A stretch of DNA of 64,000 nt, from assembly GCA_009823505.1 (NCBI GenBank), contig VZQC01006589.1, positions 4,162,766-4,226,765 of the forward strand, read 5' to 3'. Both the position numbers and the translations under genes were made by a program. Positions 8,590 to 18,718 of the stretch are shown piece after piece. A model generated the notes under the pieces. It had not been told where the DNA came from and did no database searches. It saw only the letters and a list, made by a program, of their open reading frames with translations. Every line of letters starts with the position of its first letter. Positions within the stretch are counted from its first letter, which is position 1. The DNA comes from Rhizomys pruinosus (lineage: Eukaryota > Chordata > Mammalia > Rodentia > Spalacidae).

Positions 8590-8940
8590 CTTAAGGCATG
8601 CCACTGCAAGATCATATTTTCTAAAGCAAAGCCTTCTGCTGGCACTGTCGATCATTGCTTCGGAGATCCAAGCACTGAAGTGTGGAGAGTTAATGGAAGG
8701 AGCAGAATGTCAGCAGAAACATTCTAAGATAAATGGCCAGGATTTGATGTTCTGGCAAGAGCTCGTATCCAAGTGTTTAACTGAATACTCATCAAACAAG
8801 TGTTCCAAACCAAATGTTCAGATGTTGAGATAGATTGTTTCTGGGTGGACTGCAAGACAGTTGAAGCACAGTTACTACAGAATAACTCACCTTCCAAAAA
8901 TTCCCAAGACAGGGGCTTAATTGATAAATTTGGTTGTTAG
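8590..8940 (+). pseudogene. coding-like tract, possible processed pseudogene, unidentified
   Basis: From about 8,592 one plus-strand frame reads protein-like, including SEIQALKCGELMEGAECQQK and DLMFWQELVSKCLTEYSS, then stops. A different frame continues with EIDCFWVDCKTVEAQLLQ up to about 8,940. The fragmented frames, the absence of splice sites and the intronic position suggest a decayed processed pseudogene. I do not recognise the parent protein. The right part is also present in the duplicate at 10,122 onward. Confidence 0.3.
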
Positions 8941-9150
8941 TCTCTGTATAGAAAAATAATTTTCAGTGTGATATTCTTCTACAGTTGAAGAACTGAAATA
9001 TTATATTCAATGGAAACAATATGGGATTGAAATAGTAAAGGAAAAAATGACTTTACTGATCTAGTTAGCAAATATTTGAAAGCAATAACTGTGTACAAGG
9101 CACAAGATCCTTAAGATAAAGGAATTTCCCATTCTCTAAATACGTTAGCA

Positions 9151-9388
9151 ATGAGATGGCCTAGCAGTTAAGAGCGCCGACCGCTCTTACAGAGGACCCG
9201 GGTTCGATCCCCAGCACCCACATGGCGGCCAAGAACCATCTGAAACTTCAATTCCAGGAGAACTCCAAGTTCCAGGGGAATCCGACACCCTCTTCTGACC
9301 TCCGCGGCATTGCACAACACAGGTGCACAAACCTGCATGCAGACAGTACATTCATACACATACAGATATAAATAAAATTAAAAAAAAA
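9151..9388 (+). mobile_element. B2 SINE
   Basis: B2 with a slightly truncated head (ATGAGATGGCCTAGCAG), flanked by GTTAGCAAT target-site repeats at about 9,144-9,152 and 9,391-9,399. Confidence 0.88.
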
Positions 9389-9756
9389 TATGTTAGCAAT
9401 TTCATTAAATTATTAGCTTAGAAAAACATCCTCCAAGCCTGAATTTTTAAAGTAGTATTAAACTAGTATTTACCAAATTGCATATGATCTTGCTGTATCT
9501 TATTTAAACTTACACAAACCCAAGCAGGACAACAGAACCAAAAGTATGACCCATATTTGAATAAATTTGAGTTTGTTAGCTGACAAGTAAAAGTACTATG
9601 ACTGCAAGTGATGGACTTCCAAAGTAATATTGCACAGATAATCTCCAGATTAGGTTTCTGGAAATTGCTAGGGTGTCTCAACTTTATAGTTCATATTTCA
9701 TTGCTAAAACAGTTAGGACCATTAAGGAGTGATTATATACACTAAAAACTTAAACT

Positions 9757-9840
9757 TTGGGGGCTGGAGAGATGGCTCAGCAGATAAAAGCACTGATTGC
9801 TCTTGCAGGGTTCAATTCCCAGCACCCACAAGGTGGCTAA
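9757..9840 (+). mobile_element. B2 SINE fragment
   Basis: Head half of a B2 (GGGGGCTGGAGAGATGGCTC to ACAAGGTGGCTAAGAACC), cut off by the following B1. Confidence 0.8.
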
Positions 9841-9845
9841 GAACC

Positions 9846-9990
9846 CTATTGGGCCAGGTGTGGTGGCACACACCTTTAATCCCAGCGCTCAGAGGCAGGT
9901 AGATCTCCATGAGTTCAAGGCCAGCCTGGTCTACCAGAGCAAGCTCCAGGCCAGCTGGGACTAAAAGGAGACTCAGTCTCAAAAAGACCA
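9846..9990 (+). mobile_element. B1 SINE
   Basis: B1 from GCCAGGTGTGGTGGCACAC to the CTCAAAAAGACC end. Confidence 0.88.
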
Positions 9991-9995
9991 AAAAC

Positions 9996-10121
9996 ATCCT
10001 AGCACTTGGGAGGCAGAGGCAGATGGATCTTTGTGAGTTCAAGGCCAGCCTGGTCTACAGAGTGTGTTCCAGGACAGCTGGGGCTACAGAGAGAGCCTGT
10101 CTCGAAAAGACCAAAAAAAAT
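9996..10121 (+). mobile_element. B1 SINE lacking its first bases
   Basis: Starts within the element at ATCCTAGCACTTGGGAGGC and ends CTCGAAAAGACC plus A tail. It is adjacent to another B1 in the same orientation. Confidence 0.85.
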
Positions 10122-11434
10122 GTTGAGATAGATTGTTTCTGGGTGGACTGCAAGACAGTTGAAGCACAGTTACTACAGAATAACTCACCTTCCAAAAATT
10201 CCCAAGACAGGGGCTTAATTGATAAATTTGGTTGTTAGTCTCTGTATAGAAAAAAGTAATTTTCAGTTATATTCTTCTACAGTTGAAGAACTGAAATATT
10301 ATATTCTAGAAACAAATGGGATGGAAATAGAAAAGGAAAAAATGACTTTATAACTTGATCTAGTTGAGAAATATTGAAGCAATAACTGTGTACAAGGCAC
10401 AAGATCCTTAAGATAAAGGAATTTCCCATTCTCTAAATACGTTAGCAATGAGATGGCCTAGCAGTTAAGAGCGCCGACCGCTCTTACAAGGACCCGGGTT
10501 CGATCCCCGCACCCACATGGCGGCCAAGAACGAAACTCTGAAACTTCAATGTCCGAGAGAATCCAAGTTCCAGGGGAATCGACACCCTCTTCTGACCCCC
10601 TCCGCGGCATTGCCACAACACAGGTGCACAAACCTGCATGCAGACAGTACATTCATACACATACAGATATAAATAAAATTAAAAAAAAATTGTTAGCAAT
10701 TCATTCATTAAATTATTAGCTTAGAAAAACATCCTCCAAGCCTGAATTTTTAAAGTAGTATTAAACTAGTATTTACCAAATTGCATATGATCTTGCTGTA
10801 TCTTATTTAAACTTACACAAACCCAAGCAGGACAACAGAAACAAAGTATGACCATATTTGAATAAATTTGAGTTTGTAGCTGACAAGTAAAAGACTATGA
10901 CTGCAAGTGATGGACTTCCAAAGTAATATTGCACAGATAATCTCCAGATAAGGTTTCTGGAAATGCTAGGGGGTCTCAACTTTATAGTTCATATTTCATT
11001 GCTAAAACAGTTAGGACCATTAAGAGTGATTATATACACTAAAAACTTAAACTTTGGGGGCTGGAGAGATGGCTCAGCAGATAAAAGCACTGATTGCTCT
11101 TGCAGGGTTCAATTCCCAGCACCCACAAGGTGCAAGAACCCTATTGGGCCAGGTGTGGTGGCACACACCTTTAATCCCAAGCTCAGAGGCAGTAGATCTC
11201 CGAGAGTTCAAGGCCAGCCTGGGCTACAACAAGAAGCCAGGACCTAGAGTCATCTCAAAAAAAAAAAAAAAAAAAGACAAAAAATCCTAGCACGTTTGGG
11301 AGGCAGGAGGCAGGAGGGATTTTGGGAGTTCAGGCCAGCCCTGGTCCCTACAGAGTGTGTTCCAGGACAGCTGGGCTAAAAAAAACAAAAGTGTCTAAAA
11401 GAACCAAAAAAAAAAAAAAAAAAAAAAAAAAAAA
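10122..11434. repeat. unit 2 of the direct duplication (error-rich copy)
   Basis: Repeats 8,824-10,121 in the same order, including the internal B2 (about 10,445-10,690) and B1 pieces. It carries scattered single-base losses and insertions, for example CCGCACCCACATGG for CCCAGCACCCACATGG. It ends in an A run with a single N at 11,435. The error spectrum is that of uncorrected long-read sequence. Confidence 0.88.
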
Positions 11435-11547
11435 NAAAAAAAAGACCCAAAACAACCAACCCCCCCCCAAAAAAAAACTGTAAACTGGAAAAAAGAAGAG
11501 AAATTGAACAGAGGGAACCTAATCTTGTTTTAGAAACCAAGAGTCTA

Positions 11548-11718
11548 GCCAGGCATGGTGGCACACACCTTTAATCCTAGCACTTGGAAGGCAGAGGCAG
11601 GCAGGTCTTTGTGAGTTCAAGGCCAGCCTGGTCTACAGAATGAGTTCTGGGACAGCTGGGACTACAGGGAGACCCTGTCTCAAAAAGACAAAAAAACAAA
11701 ACAAAACAAAAAAACACA
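11548..11718 (+). mobile_element. B1 SINE
   Basis: Full-length B1 (GCCAGGCATGGTGGCACAC to CTCAAAAAGAC) with a long A-rich tail. Confidence 0.9.
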
Positions 11719-11777
11719 AGAAACCAAGAGTCTAAAGGAGATAGAAATATGAACTGGTCATATGAAAACACAATTCT

Positions 11778-11906
11778 GGAGTACTAAAGCATGCCTGAAA
11801 CCCCAGCACTCAGTAGGCTGAGGCAGGAGAATTGGTGTGATTTCAAGGCTAGTACAGGGCACACAGGAAGCTTTAGGCCAAACCAGGATAATGGTGAGAC
11901 CCTGAT
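11778..11906 (+). mobile_element. old B1-like SINE
   Basis: Diverged B1-related sequence with the CCCCAGCACTCAGTAGGCTG and CAGGAGAATTGGTGTGA segments, ending at a purine-rich tract. Confidence 0.55.
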
Positions 11907-12018
11907 GAAGGAAGGGAAAGGGGAAAGGGGAAAAGAGAAAGGGGAAAGAAGGGAAAGAGGAAAGAACAAAAAAGAGGAAGACAGAAAGAAAAAGGAAAAA
12001 GGAAAAAGGAAAAAGGAA

Positions 12019-12090
<72 letters not shown>

Positions 12091-12105
12091 AAAAGAAAGA
12101 AAAAA
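11907..12105 (+). repeat. GGGAAA / (GAAA)n purine tract
   Basis: About 200 bases of almost pure A/G on the plus strand, resolving into a regular (GAAA)n array from about 12,018. Long frames through it on both strands are low-complexity artefacts. Confidence 0.95.
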
Positions 12106-12106
12106 C

Positions 12107-12250
12107 AGGTTGGGCATGATGGCTCACAGCTTTAACCCCAGACCTTGGGATGCAGAGGCTGGTGGATCTCTGTGAAACAGAGGCCAGTCTGGTCCTCATA
12201 GTGAGTTCCAGTCCAGCTGAGATTACAGGGAGACCCTGTCTCAAACTAAG
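12107..12250 (+). mobile_element. B1 SINE
   Basis: Moderately diverged B1 (GGTTGGGCATGATGGCTCAC to CCCTGTCTCAAAC). Confidence 0.85.
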
Positions 12251-12257
12251 GAAAAAA

Positions 12258-12345
12258 AATTTGTGTGTATATATATATATGTGTATATATATTCAATATA
12301 TTGTGTATGTATGTGTATATCTATATATACACATACATATACAAA
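12258..12345. repeat. AT/GT-rich simple repeat
   Basis: Imperfect (TA)n and (TATG)n array following the B1 tail. Confidence 0.85.
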
Positions 12346-12362
12346 ATGAGTAAATAATGGCT

Positions 12363-12592
12363 TTAAATTTATTTTATTTATTTATTTTTTATGTGTATGA
12401 ATGTACTGTCTGCATGTAGGTTGGTGCACCCCTGTCATGCAATGCCACAGAGTTCAGAAGAGGGAGTCATATTTCCCTGGATCTGGAATTAAAGACAGTT
12501 CTTAGCTGCCATGTGGGTGCTAGGAATCAAACCTGGGTCCTCTGCAAGAGCAGTCAGCGCCCTTAACCACTGAGCAATCTCTCCAGCCCCAA
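12363..12592 (-). mobile_element. B2 SINE
   Basis: Antisense B2, TGTGTATGAATGTACTGTC to CAATCTCTCCAGCCCC. The following 12,593-12,910 is unique A-rich sequence in which I see no gene. Confidence 0.9.
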
Positions 12593-12916
12593 CGGTTTTA
12601 AATTTATAACAAAATCAAGATTAATGCCTTGAACAAAGGAAGGAGACTCAGTAAAGCCAAAAGTGTTAAACACCAAAACCAAGCTATGAAATCTAAGGCA
12701 AACAAAGCTAGATCAAATAGAAATCTTCTAATCATTTTAACAAATGTACCCTAAAGCAAGCAGAATTAGATAGCATGGGCAAATCCCACACAACCTCAAA
12801 ATAGACAAGATCTCAGTATAGAGTGTGGAGGCAGGCACAATGTCCCACCCACAGCTGAGGAGCTACTGGCAGCTGATAGCTACTGGAATAGGGAGAGTCA
12901 GTTTTAAGAGTATGGC

Positions 12917-13078
12917 CTTGGGCAAAGTATGGTTGCACACACCTTTAATCCCAGCCCTTAGGAAGCAGAGGTAGGGAGCTATGTATGAATTCAAGGTCAA
13001 CCTGGTCTACGTAGCAAATTCTGGGCCAGCCAGGACTACAAGGTGGGATTCTATTTCAAAAGAAAAGAAAAAAAAAGT
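12917..13078 (+). mobile_element. B1 SINE, diverged
   Basis: B1-like, GGCAAAGTATGGTTGCACAC to a mixed A/G tail. Confidence 0.75.
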
Positions 13079-13179
13079 GTATGGCCTGGTAGGTCAATGA
13101 CACTCCAGCACACGGCCACACATCGAAGAGTATATAGACAATACAAATTGGACTTGATGGGTTTAAAATATAAAAGTGG

Positions 13180-13378
13180 CAAAGGTGGACAGATGCCTCA
13201 GGAGTTAAAAGCACTTGCTGCTCTTCCAGAGGACCCAGATTCAGTGCACAGAACCCATACAGTGGCTAACAACTCTCCTCAACTCCAATTCAGGGCTATC
13301 CCACTGCTTCTTCTGGCCTCTGCAGTCACTGCATAGCACCTGGTTCACTTACATGAAGGCAAACACTCATAAAGACAG
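13180..13378 (+). mobile_element. old B2-type SINE
   Basis: Contains ACTTGCTGCTCTTCCAGAGG and TTCTTCTGGCCTCTGCAG, the older B2/B3-like arrangement rather than the young local subfamily. Confidence 0.75.
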
Positions 13379-13462
13379 GAAGACCCTGTCTCAAAAATGC
13401 CACAAACTCAGGTGGGAAGAGAAGAGGGAGAGGACCCAGGAAGAGTTGGGAAGTGGGTATGA

Positions 13463-13592
13463 TCAAGGCCAGCCTGGTCTACAGAGTGAGTTCCAGGACA
13501 GCTGGGGCCACAGGGAGACCCTGTCTTGAAAAGACCAAAAAAAAAAAAAATAATAATAATAATAATAATAAATAAATAAATAAAATAAAATA
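13463..13592 (+). mobile_element. B1 SINE 3' half with (TAA)n tail
   Basis: 5'-truncated B1 beginning AAGGCCAGCCTGGTCTACAG. The tail becomes (TAA)n and then (TAAA)n. Confidence 0.85.
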
Positions 13593-13635
13593 CATTGTAT
13601 GAAATTCTCTGAGAATAAGGGGGGGAAAAAAAGGA

Positions 13636-13790
13636 ATGTCGTGGTGCACACCTTTAATCCCAGTGCTCAGGAAGCAGAGCCAGGCATATCTCTGTGAGTT
13701 CAAGGCCAGCATGGTCTACATAGTGAGTTCTAGGCAGGCTGGGACTATAGGGAGACCCTGTCTCAAAAAGACAAAAAAAAAAAAAAAAAG
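13636..13790 (+). mobile_element. B1 SINE
   Basis: B1, ATGTCGTGGTGCACACC to CTCAAAAAGACA plus A tail. Confidence 0.88.
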
Positions 13791-13956
13791 TGAAAACATT
13801 TGTTAAACATATAGCACAATTTGAGGTGGTGGATGTAGTGGAGTTGCTGGGAGAACACTGGTCTAACATACAGTAAGATATGGGTTTGATCCTTTGGACT
13901 GCATATACCAGTGTATGCATGCCTATAATCCCACTACTTGAGAGGTGGAAGCAAGA

Positions 13957-14205
13957 GGCTGGCCTAGCGGTTAAGAGCGCCAACCGCTCTTACAGAGGAC
14001 CCGGGTTCGATCCCCAGCACCCACATGGCGGCCGAGAACCGTCTGAAACTCCAATTCCAGGAGAACTCCAGTTCCAGGGGAATCCAAGACCCTCTTCTGA
14101 CCTCCGCGGCATTGCACGACACGGGTGCACAGACTTGCATGCAGACAGTACATTCATACACAAACAGAAATAAATAAAATTAAAAAAAATTAAAAAAAAA
14201 AAAGA
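13957..14205 (+). mobile_element. B2 SINE of the local young subfamily
   Basis: Starts at GGCTGGCCTAGCGGTTAAG, missing the GGAGAGAT segment, then matches the young B2 form closely, including a B box GGTTCGATCCC and an AAATAAAATT tail. Confidence 0.9.
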
Positions 14206-14320
14206 GGCTCAGAAGATCAAAAGCCATCCTCAGCTGCGTATGGTAGTGGTTTGCTTAGTGTGCAGGAAGCCCTGCATCCACAGGAAAAAGGGAAAGTCAG
14301 ACATTCAAAGGGAAGATGTA

Positions 14321-14520
14321 GGGGCTAGAGAGATGGCTCAGCAGTTAAGAGTGGCGTAGTGCTCTTACAGAGGACCTGAGTTCAGTCCCCAATCAAGTGG
14401 CTCATTAACTACTTATAAAGCCAGCCCCCGGGACCTGACAACCTCTTTTGACCTTCGTGAACAACTATACTAAGGTATAATTACACACACACACATGAAT
14501 TAAAAAAATTTAAATCTTTT
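14321..14520 (+). mobile_element. B2 SINE, diverged
   Basis: GGGGCTAGAGAGATGGCTC head, a disturbed middle, and an ACACACACAC-containing tail. Confidence 0.8.
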
Positions 14521-14532
14521 TAAAAAATGAAG

Positions 14533-14665
14533 ATATGCTAATCGTAGTGGTGCAGGCCTTTGGTCCTAGCACCTGGGGAGGCAGAGGCAGACAGGTCTCT
14601 GTGAGATCAAAACCACCCTAGTCTACATAGTTCCAGGGAGACCCTGTCTCAAAACAAAGAGAATG
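14533..14665 (+). mobile_element. B1 SINE, diverged and shortened
   Basis: B1 with a deletion before TTCCAGGGAGACCCTGTC. Its 3' half lies in the first unit of the 191-bp duplication. Confidence 0.75.
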
Positions 14666-15002
14666 AAAATACAGGTTATATGGAAAAAAAAATCTATATA
14701 TAAATGAATAATCTAAGAATGTCTCAGAGCCGAGCATGGTGGCACACACCTTTAATCCCAGCACTCAGTTGGTAGAGGCAAGCGGATCTCTGTGAGTTCA
14801 AGGCCAGCCTGGTCTACATAGTTCCAGGGAGACCCTGTCTCAAAACAAAGAGAATGAAAATACAGGTTATATGGAAAAAAAAATCTATATATAAATGAAT
14901 AATCTAAGAATGTCTCAGAGCCGAGCATGGTGGCACACACCTTTAATCCCAGCACTCAGTTGGTAGAGGCAAGCGGATCTCTGTGAGTTCAAGGCCAGCC
15001 TG
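14621..15002. repeat. exact tandem duplication, unit 191 bp
   Basis: Two adjacent copies, about 14,621-14,811 and 14,812-15,002, each containing GAGAATGAAAATACAGGTTA and the start of a B1. They look identical by eye. The junction falls within B1 sequence at GTCTACATAG. Confidence 0.9.
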
Positions 15003-15082
15003 ATCTACAGAGTGAGCTCCAGGCCAGCTGGGACAAAAAGGAGACCCTGTCTCAAAAACACCAAAAAAAAAAAAAAAAAAAA
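14916..15082 (+). mobile_element. B1 SINE
   Basis: B1 from GAGCCGAGCATGGTGGCAC to CTCAAAAACACC plus A tail. Its first half is duplicated at 14,725-14,811. Confidence 0.88.
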
Positions 15083-15129
15083 AGAACATCTCAGATATTT
15101 GTTAAAATCCATGTCAAAAAGATCACAGT

Positions 15130-15374
15130 GGGGGGCTGGAGAGATGGCCTAGCGGTTAAGAGCGCCGACCGCTCTTGCAGAGGACCCGGGTTCAATCCCC
15201 AGCACCCACATGGCAGCCGAGACCTGTCTGAAACTCCAATTCCAGGAGAACTCCAGTTCCAGGGGAATCCGACACCTTCTTCTTACCTCCGCTGCATTGC
15301 ATGACACGGGTGCATACACTTGCATGCAGACAGTACATTCATACACATACAGAAATAAATAAAAAAATTTAAAA
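15130..15374 (+). mobile_element. B2 SINE of the local young subfamily
   Basis: Full length, flanked by AAAGATCACAG repeats at about 15,117-15,127 and 15,376-15,386. Confidence 0.92.
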
Positions 15375-15432
15375 AAAAGATCACAGAGGAAAAATTTTCA
15401 CTTTACTGATATGAATTGTTTCCTAAACTTCT

Positions 15433-15496
15433 ATTATATATATATTCTATTATATATACATAAATATATATATATATATATGTATACATATATATT
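15433..15496. repeat. (TA)n-rich simple repeat
   Basis: TATATA array with CATA interruptions. Confidence 0.9.
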
Positions 15497-15498
15497 TG

Positions 15499-15645
15499 TT
15501 GTTGAGACAGAGTTTCCCTGTGGCCCTAGCTGGCCTGGAACTCACTATGTAGACCAGGTTGGCCTTGAACTCACAGGGATCTCCCTGTCTCTGCCTCCTG
15601 AGTGCTGGGATTAAAGGTGTGCACCACCACGCCCTGCTATTGTCT
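15499..15645 (-). mobile_element. B1 SINE
   Basis: Antisense B1, GAGACAGAGTTTCCCTGTGG to CACCACCACGCCCTGC. Confidence 0.9.
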
Positions 15646-15703
15646 GCATTTTGCCTTTTATTTTAAATACCATCTTAAATAAAAATACATAAGAATTGTT
15701 ACA

Positions 15704-15922
15704 GGGCTGGAGAGATGGCCTAGCAGTTAAGAGCGCTGACCGCTCTTGCAGAGGACCTGGGTTCGATCCCCAGCACCCACATGGAAGCTGAGAACCATCT
15801 TTAACTCAAGTTCCAGGGGAATCCGACGCCCTCTTTTGACTTCTTCAGCATTGCATGACACAGGTGCACAAACCTACATGCAGACAGTACATTCATACAT
15901 ATACAAAAAATTTTTTTTAAAA
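15704..15922 (+). mobile_element. B2 SINE of the local young subfamily
   Basis: Full length, GGGCTGGAGAGATGGCCTAG to a T/A-rich tail; AATTGTTACA-like flanking repeats. Confidence 0.9.
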
Positions 15923-15935
15923 ATTGTTACATGAA

Positions 15936-16089
15936 GTTGGAAAGATGACTCAGCAGTTTTAAGTACTTGCTCCTTCTAGAGGTCCTGAGTTCACTTCCCA
16001 GCACCCATGTCAAGCAGCTCACAAAAGCCTCTAACTTTAGCTCCAGGGGATCGATACACTCCTCTGCCTCTACAGGCATTTGCATATAT

Positions 16090-16143
<54 letters not shown>

Positions 16144-16165
16144 AAATACAAATAAATCTTTAAAA
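15936..16165 (+). mobile_element. old B2/B3-type SINE with (CA)n
   Basis: GTTGGAAAGATGACTCAGCAG head. A (CA)n array occupies about 16,091-16,142 in its 3' part. Confidence 0.75.
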
Positions 16166-16372
16166 AAAATTATGTGTATAAATGTATTGCCTGCATATAT
16201 ATAAATGCACCTGTGCTGTGCAATACCCTTGGAAGTCAGAAGTGTGCATAAAATTCTCCTGAAACTGGAGTTCAGATGGTTCTTAGCTGCCATGTGAGTG
16301 CTGGGAACTGAATTCCGGTCCTCCCCAACAGTGCCCAGTGCTCTTAACTGCAGAGGTATCTCTCCACCCCTT
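16166..16372 (-). mobile_element. B2 SINE
   Basis: Antisense B2, ATTATGTGTATAAATGTATTG to GGTATCTCTCCACCCC. Confidence 0.85.
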
Positions 16373-16392
16373 TTGAAAAAAAAAAAGAATTG

Positions 16393-16590
16393 GGGGCTGG
16401 AGAGATGGCTCAGCACTTGCTGTTCTTGCAAAGGACCTAGTTTAATTTCCAGCAACTATCTGTAACTCAAGTTCCAGGGGATCTGATGCTCTCTCCTGGC
16501 CTCCTCCAGCACTGCATGCACTACAGCACTTACATACACATAAGCAAAACACTCAGACACATAAAATACAATTTTTTATTTAAAAAAGAA
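16393..16590 (+). mobile_element. B2 SINE, diverged
   Basis: GGGGGCTGGAGAGATGGCTC head with an internal deletion before CACTTGCTGTTCTTGC. Confidence 0.82.
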
Positions 16591-16596
16591 TTATTG

Positions 16597-16745
16597 GCTG
16601 AGTGTGGTGGCACGTGCTTTTAATTTCAGCACTTGGGAGGCAGAGGTAGGTGGATCTCTGTGAGTTCAAGTCCAGACTGGCTTACACAGCAAGTTCCAGG
16701 CCAGCTGGGGCTACTGGGGCTATAGGGAGAAAAAAAAAAAAGACT
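16597..16745 (+). mobile_element. B1 SINE
   Basis: GCTGAGTGTGGTGGCACGTG to TATAGGGAGAAAAAAA. It has a small duplicated GGGGCTACTG stretch near its end. Confidence 0.85.
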
Positions 16746-16811
16746 CCCCCCCAAAACACCTGTTTTAAAAACCACAGTATGCTAAAAAGGCATACAAGAC
16801 AGTAAAACAAA

Positions 16812-16922
16812 ACATATATACATATACACACACATATATACATATGCACACATATACACACATATATACACATAAATACACACATATATACACACATATA
16901 TACATATACATACACACATATG
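16812..16922. repeat. (CATATA/CACATA)n simple repeat
   Basis: Degenerate CA/TA array with no other content. Confidence 0.9.
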
Positions 16923-17013
16923 CTAGGACTACAGAATTTTTCAATAAAGAGAAATTTACTAATACAGCATTATGACAAAAGACACAAATTTAGAAAGAAC
17001 AGAAAGAAAACTT

Positions 17014-17130
17014 AGAGTTGGGCATAATGGCTCACACCTGGGAGGTTGACGCAGTGGGATTGCTGGGAGTTTTTGAAGGCAGCCTGAGTTACAGAGTGAA
17101 ATTCTGTCTCAAGAAAACAGGAAAGAAGCA
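17014..17130 (+). mobile_element. old B1-like SINE
   Basis: GTTGGGCATAATGGCTCACAC with an internal deletion, then AGTTACAGAGTGAAATTCTG. From 17,131 to 17,620 I see unique sequence without a gene. Confidence 0.6.
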
Positions 17131-17639
17131 ATGCAAAACAAAAAACACAAAAAAGAAAAGGAAGCAAATCCACCAAAACTAAAACTATGTCCCAGTCACT
17201 GAACGGTTTTGCTTTGTCTCTTCCATGCATCTCTATTTCACTTTTTCTTCAATACAGGTAAACATTTATTATCACCAGAAAATAGGTACTTATAAAATCA
17301 TGAGTTTAAGTACCCAAAGCAAGCAACCAAGCCCGATCCAATGAGTATACCACTGCCCTCCATTTGTCATACGGTGAAAGCAGACTACTGGACTGGGAGT
17401 CAGGAATTCTGACTTTGTCACAGCCTGGGAGTGGGTCCACATGATAGGCTCTTTATCTGGGAATGGGTCCAATAGGCTTTTTATCTGGAAAGGCGACATA
17501 CTAGAACATCTGAGTTCTTTCAACTCTAAGGTGGTATGAATCCTAATTTCATGTAACTACTTATCCAGAAATACGCTGCACACCAGTCACATGTGTCTGG
17601 ATATATTATTTTGTTTGAGTCTGTCAGCCTCTGTCTGTT

Positions 17640-17800
17640 TTTTTCAAAGTTTTTTTAAAATTTTATTTATTTTTGTATGTGTATGAATGTACTGTCTGCA
17701 TGTAGGTTTGTGCACCTGTGTCATGCAATGCTGCGGAGGTCAGAAGAGGGTCTCGGATTCCCCTGGAACTGGAGTTCTCCTGGAATTGGAGTTACAGACG
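17640..17800 (-). mobile_element. 5'-truncated B2 SINE with target-site duplication
   Basis: Antisense B2 tail half ending within GTTACAGACGG. It is flanked by TGTCAGCCTCT at about 17,622-17,632 and 17,801-17,811. Confidence 0.88.
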
Positions 17801-18024
17801 GTTGTCAGCCTCTATTTGTAAAGAATATGAGTTGTGAACACTTTATTCATGTAAAAGAGCAGGAAACTTTTTCTGTTAAAGACTGGAAATGAGATATTTT
17901 AGGCTTGGTGAGCTAAAATGCTGCCCCAACTATTGAACTTTTTCTGTCTAGAAACAGAAAAGATGTAAATGAATAAACATGGCTGTGACCCAGTAAGAGT
18001 TTGGGGTTTTTTTGTGTTTGGGTT

Positions 18025-18095
18025 TTTTTGTGTGTGTATGTGTGTGCTGGGGATTGAATATGGAGCCTCATGCCAAGCACCCTACTGTCAAGCTA
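18025..18095 (-). mobile_element. ID-type SINE fragment
   Basis: GCTGGGGATTGAATATGGAG and CCAAGCACCCTACTGTCAAG resemble an antisense ID element (tRNA-Ala-derived). The assignment is tentative. Confidence 0.45.
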
Positions 18096-18419
18096 GAAAG
18101 AAAGGTGGTGGACTAAATTTGGCCCCTAAACTAGTTTGCTGATACCCCCAGATCTCCACAAAGAGCTGTACAGATGCTTCTGCAGATACCTGTTATGACA
18201 TAATCCATTTATTGGTGGTTTTAAGATGCTAACAGATCTGTTTGTAGATCCAGGAGTGAGAAGTGAGGACTGTGGCAAAGACTCTCAATAGCCTCACTTT
18301 GCTAATTTAATAGAGGTGGCTTCCTCCTTATACATTGTAAACTGTCTCTCCACTACCATCTCATAATTAGTTTAAGTAATCTAGGAAAGTCAAGTGTTTT
18401 TTTTTTTCCCCAAGTGGTT

Positions 18420-18655
18420 TTAGTTATTGGAAACAGCAATTATTTCAATAAGACCACATTCAAATGTCTCATCTATGAAGTTCTTCTTGACACCAAATGA
18501 CACACTCCCCCAGGCGGAAGCAGCACACAGCGTGTACTTTTTCAGCGTCATTGGGTCATTCAGTGGTAATGTATCCACTGGCAAGTTATTCTCTCTTAAA
18601 ATATACAGGTAATATGCTATGGTAAATAAACCAGCAGAACTACTTTGAAAGGTAG
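18420..18655 (-). other. exon-like open block, distal part, unidentified
   Basis: On the minus strand an acceptor (TATGTCAG) at 18,656-18,657 precedes a frame of about 78 codons ending in TAA at 18,420-18,422. Its start reads TFQSSSAGLFTIAYYLYILR and it contains LCAASAWGSVSFGVKKNF. It would join in phase with the block at 18,719-18,878 across a 63-bp intron, unusually short for a mammal. The plus strand of the same DNA also reads open (from about 18,424 to a donor at 18,609), so the coding strand is uncertain. I do not recognise the protein. Confidence 0.35.
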
Positions 18656-18718
18656 CTGACATATAAGTGATAATGTAGTTTTAAATATTTTCACCAAAAC
18701 TTGCTTTTTTATACATAC

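Larger units (their letters stand above)
8824..10121. repeat. unit 1 of a direct duplication (clean copy)
   Basis: Starts TGTTGAGATAGATTGTTTCT and contains unique sequence, a B2 (9,151-9,388), a B2 fragment (9,757-9,836) and two B1 pieces. The whole unit recurs in the same order at 10,122-11,434 with many small indels. Confidence 0.9.

Noticed and set aside
11758..12244. Long open frames on both strands through the GAAA tract (Ser/Phe-rich and Lys/Glu-rich)
   Set aside because: They are products of the (GAAA)n and GGGAAA simple repeat, not genes.
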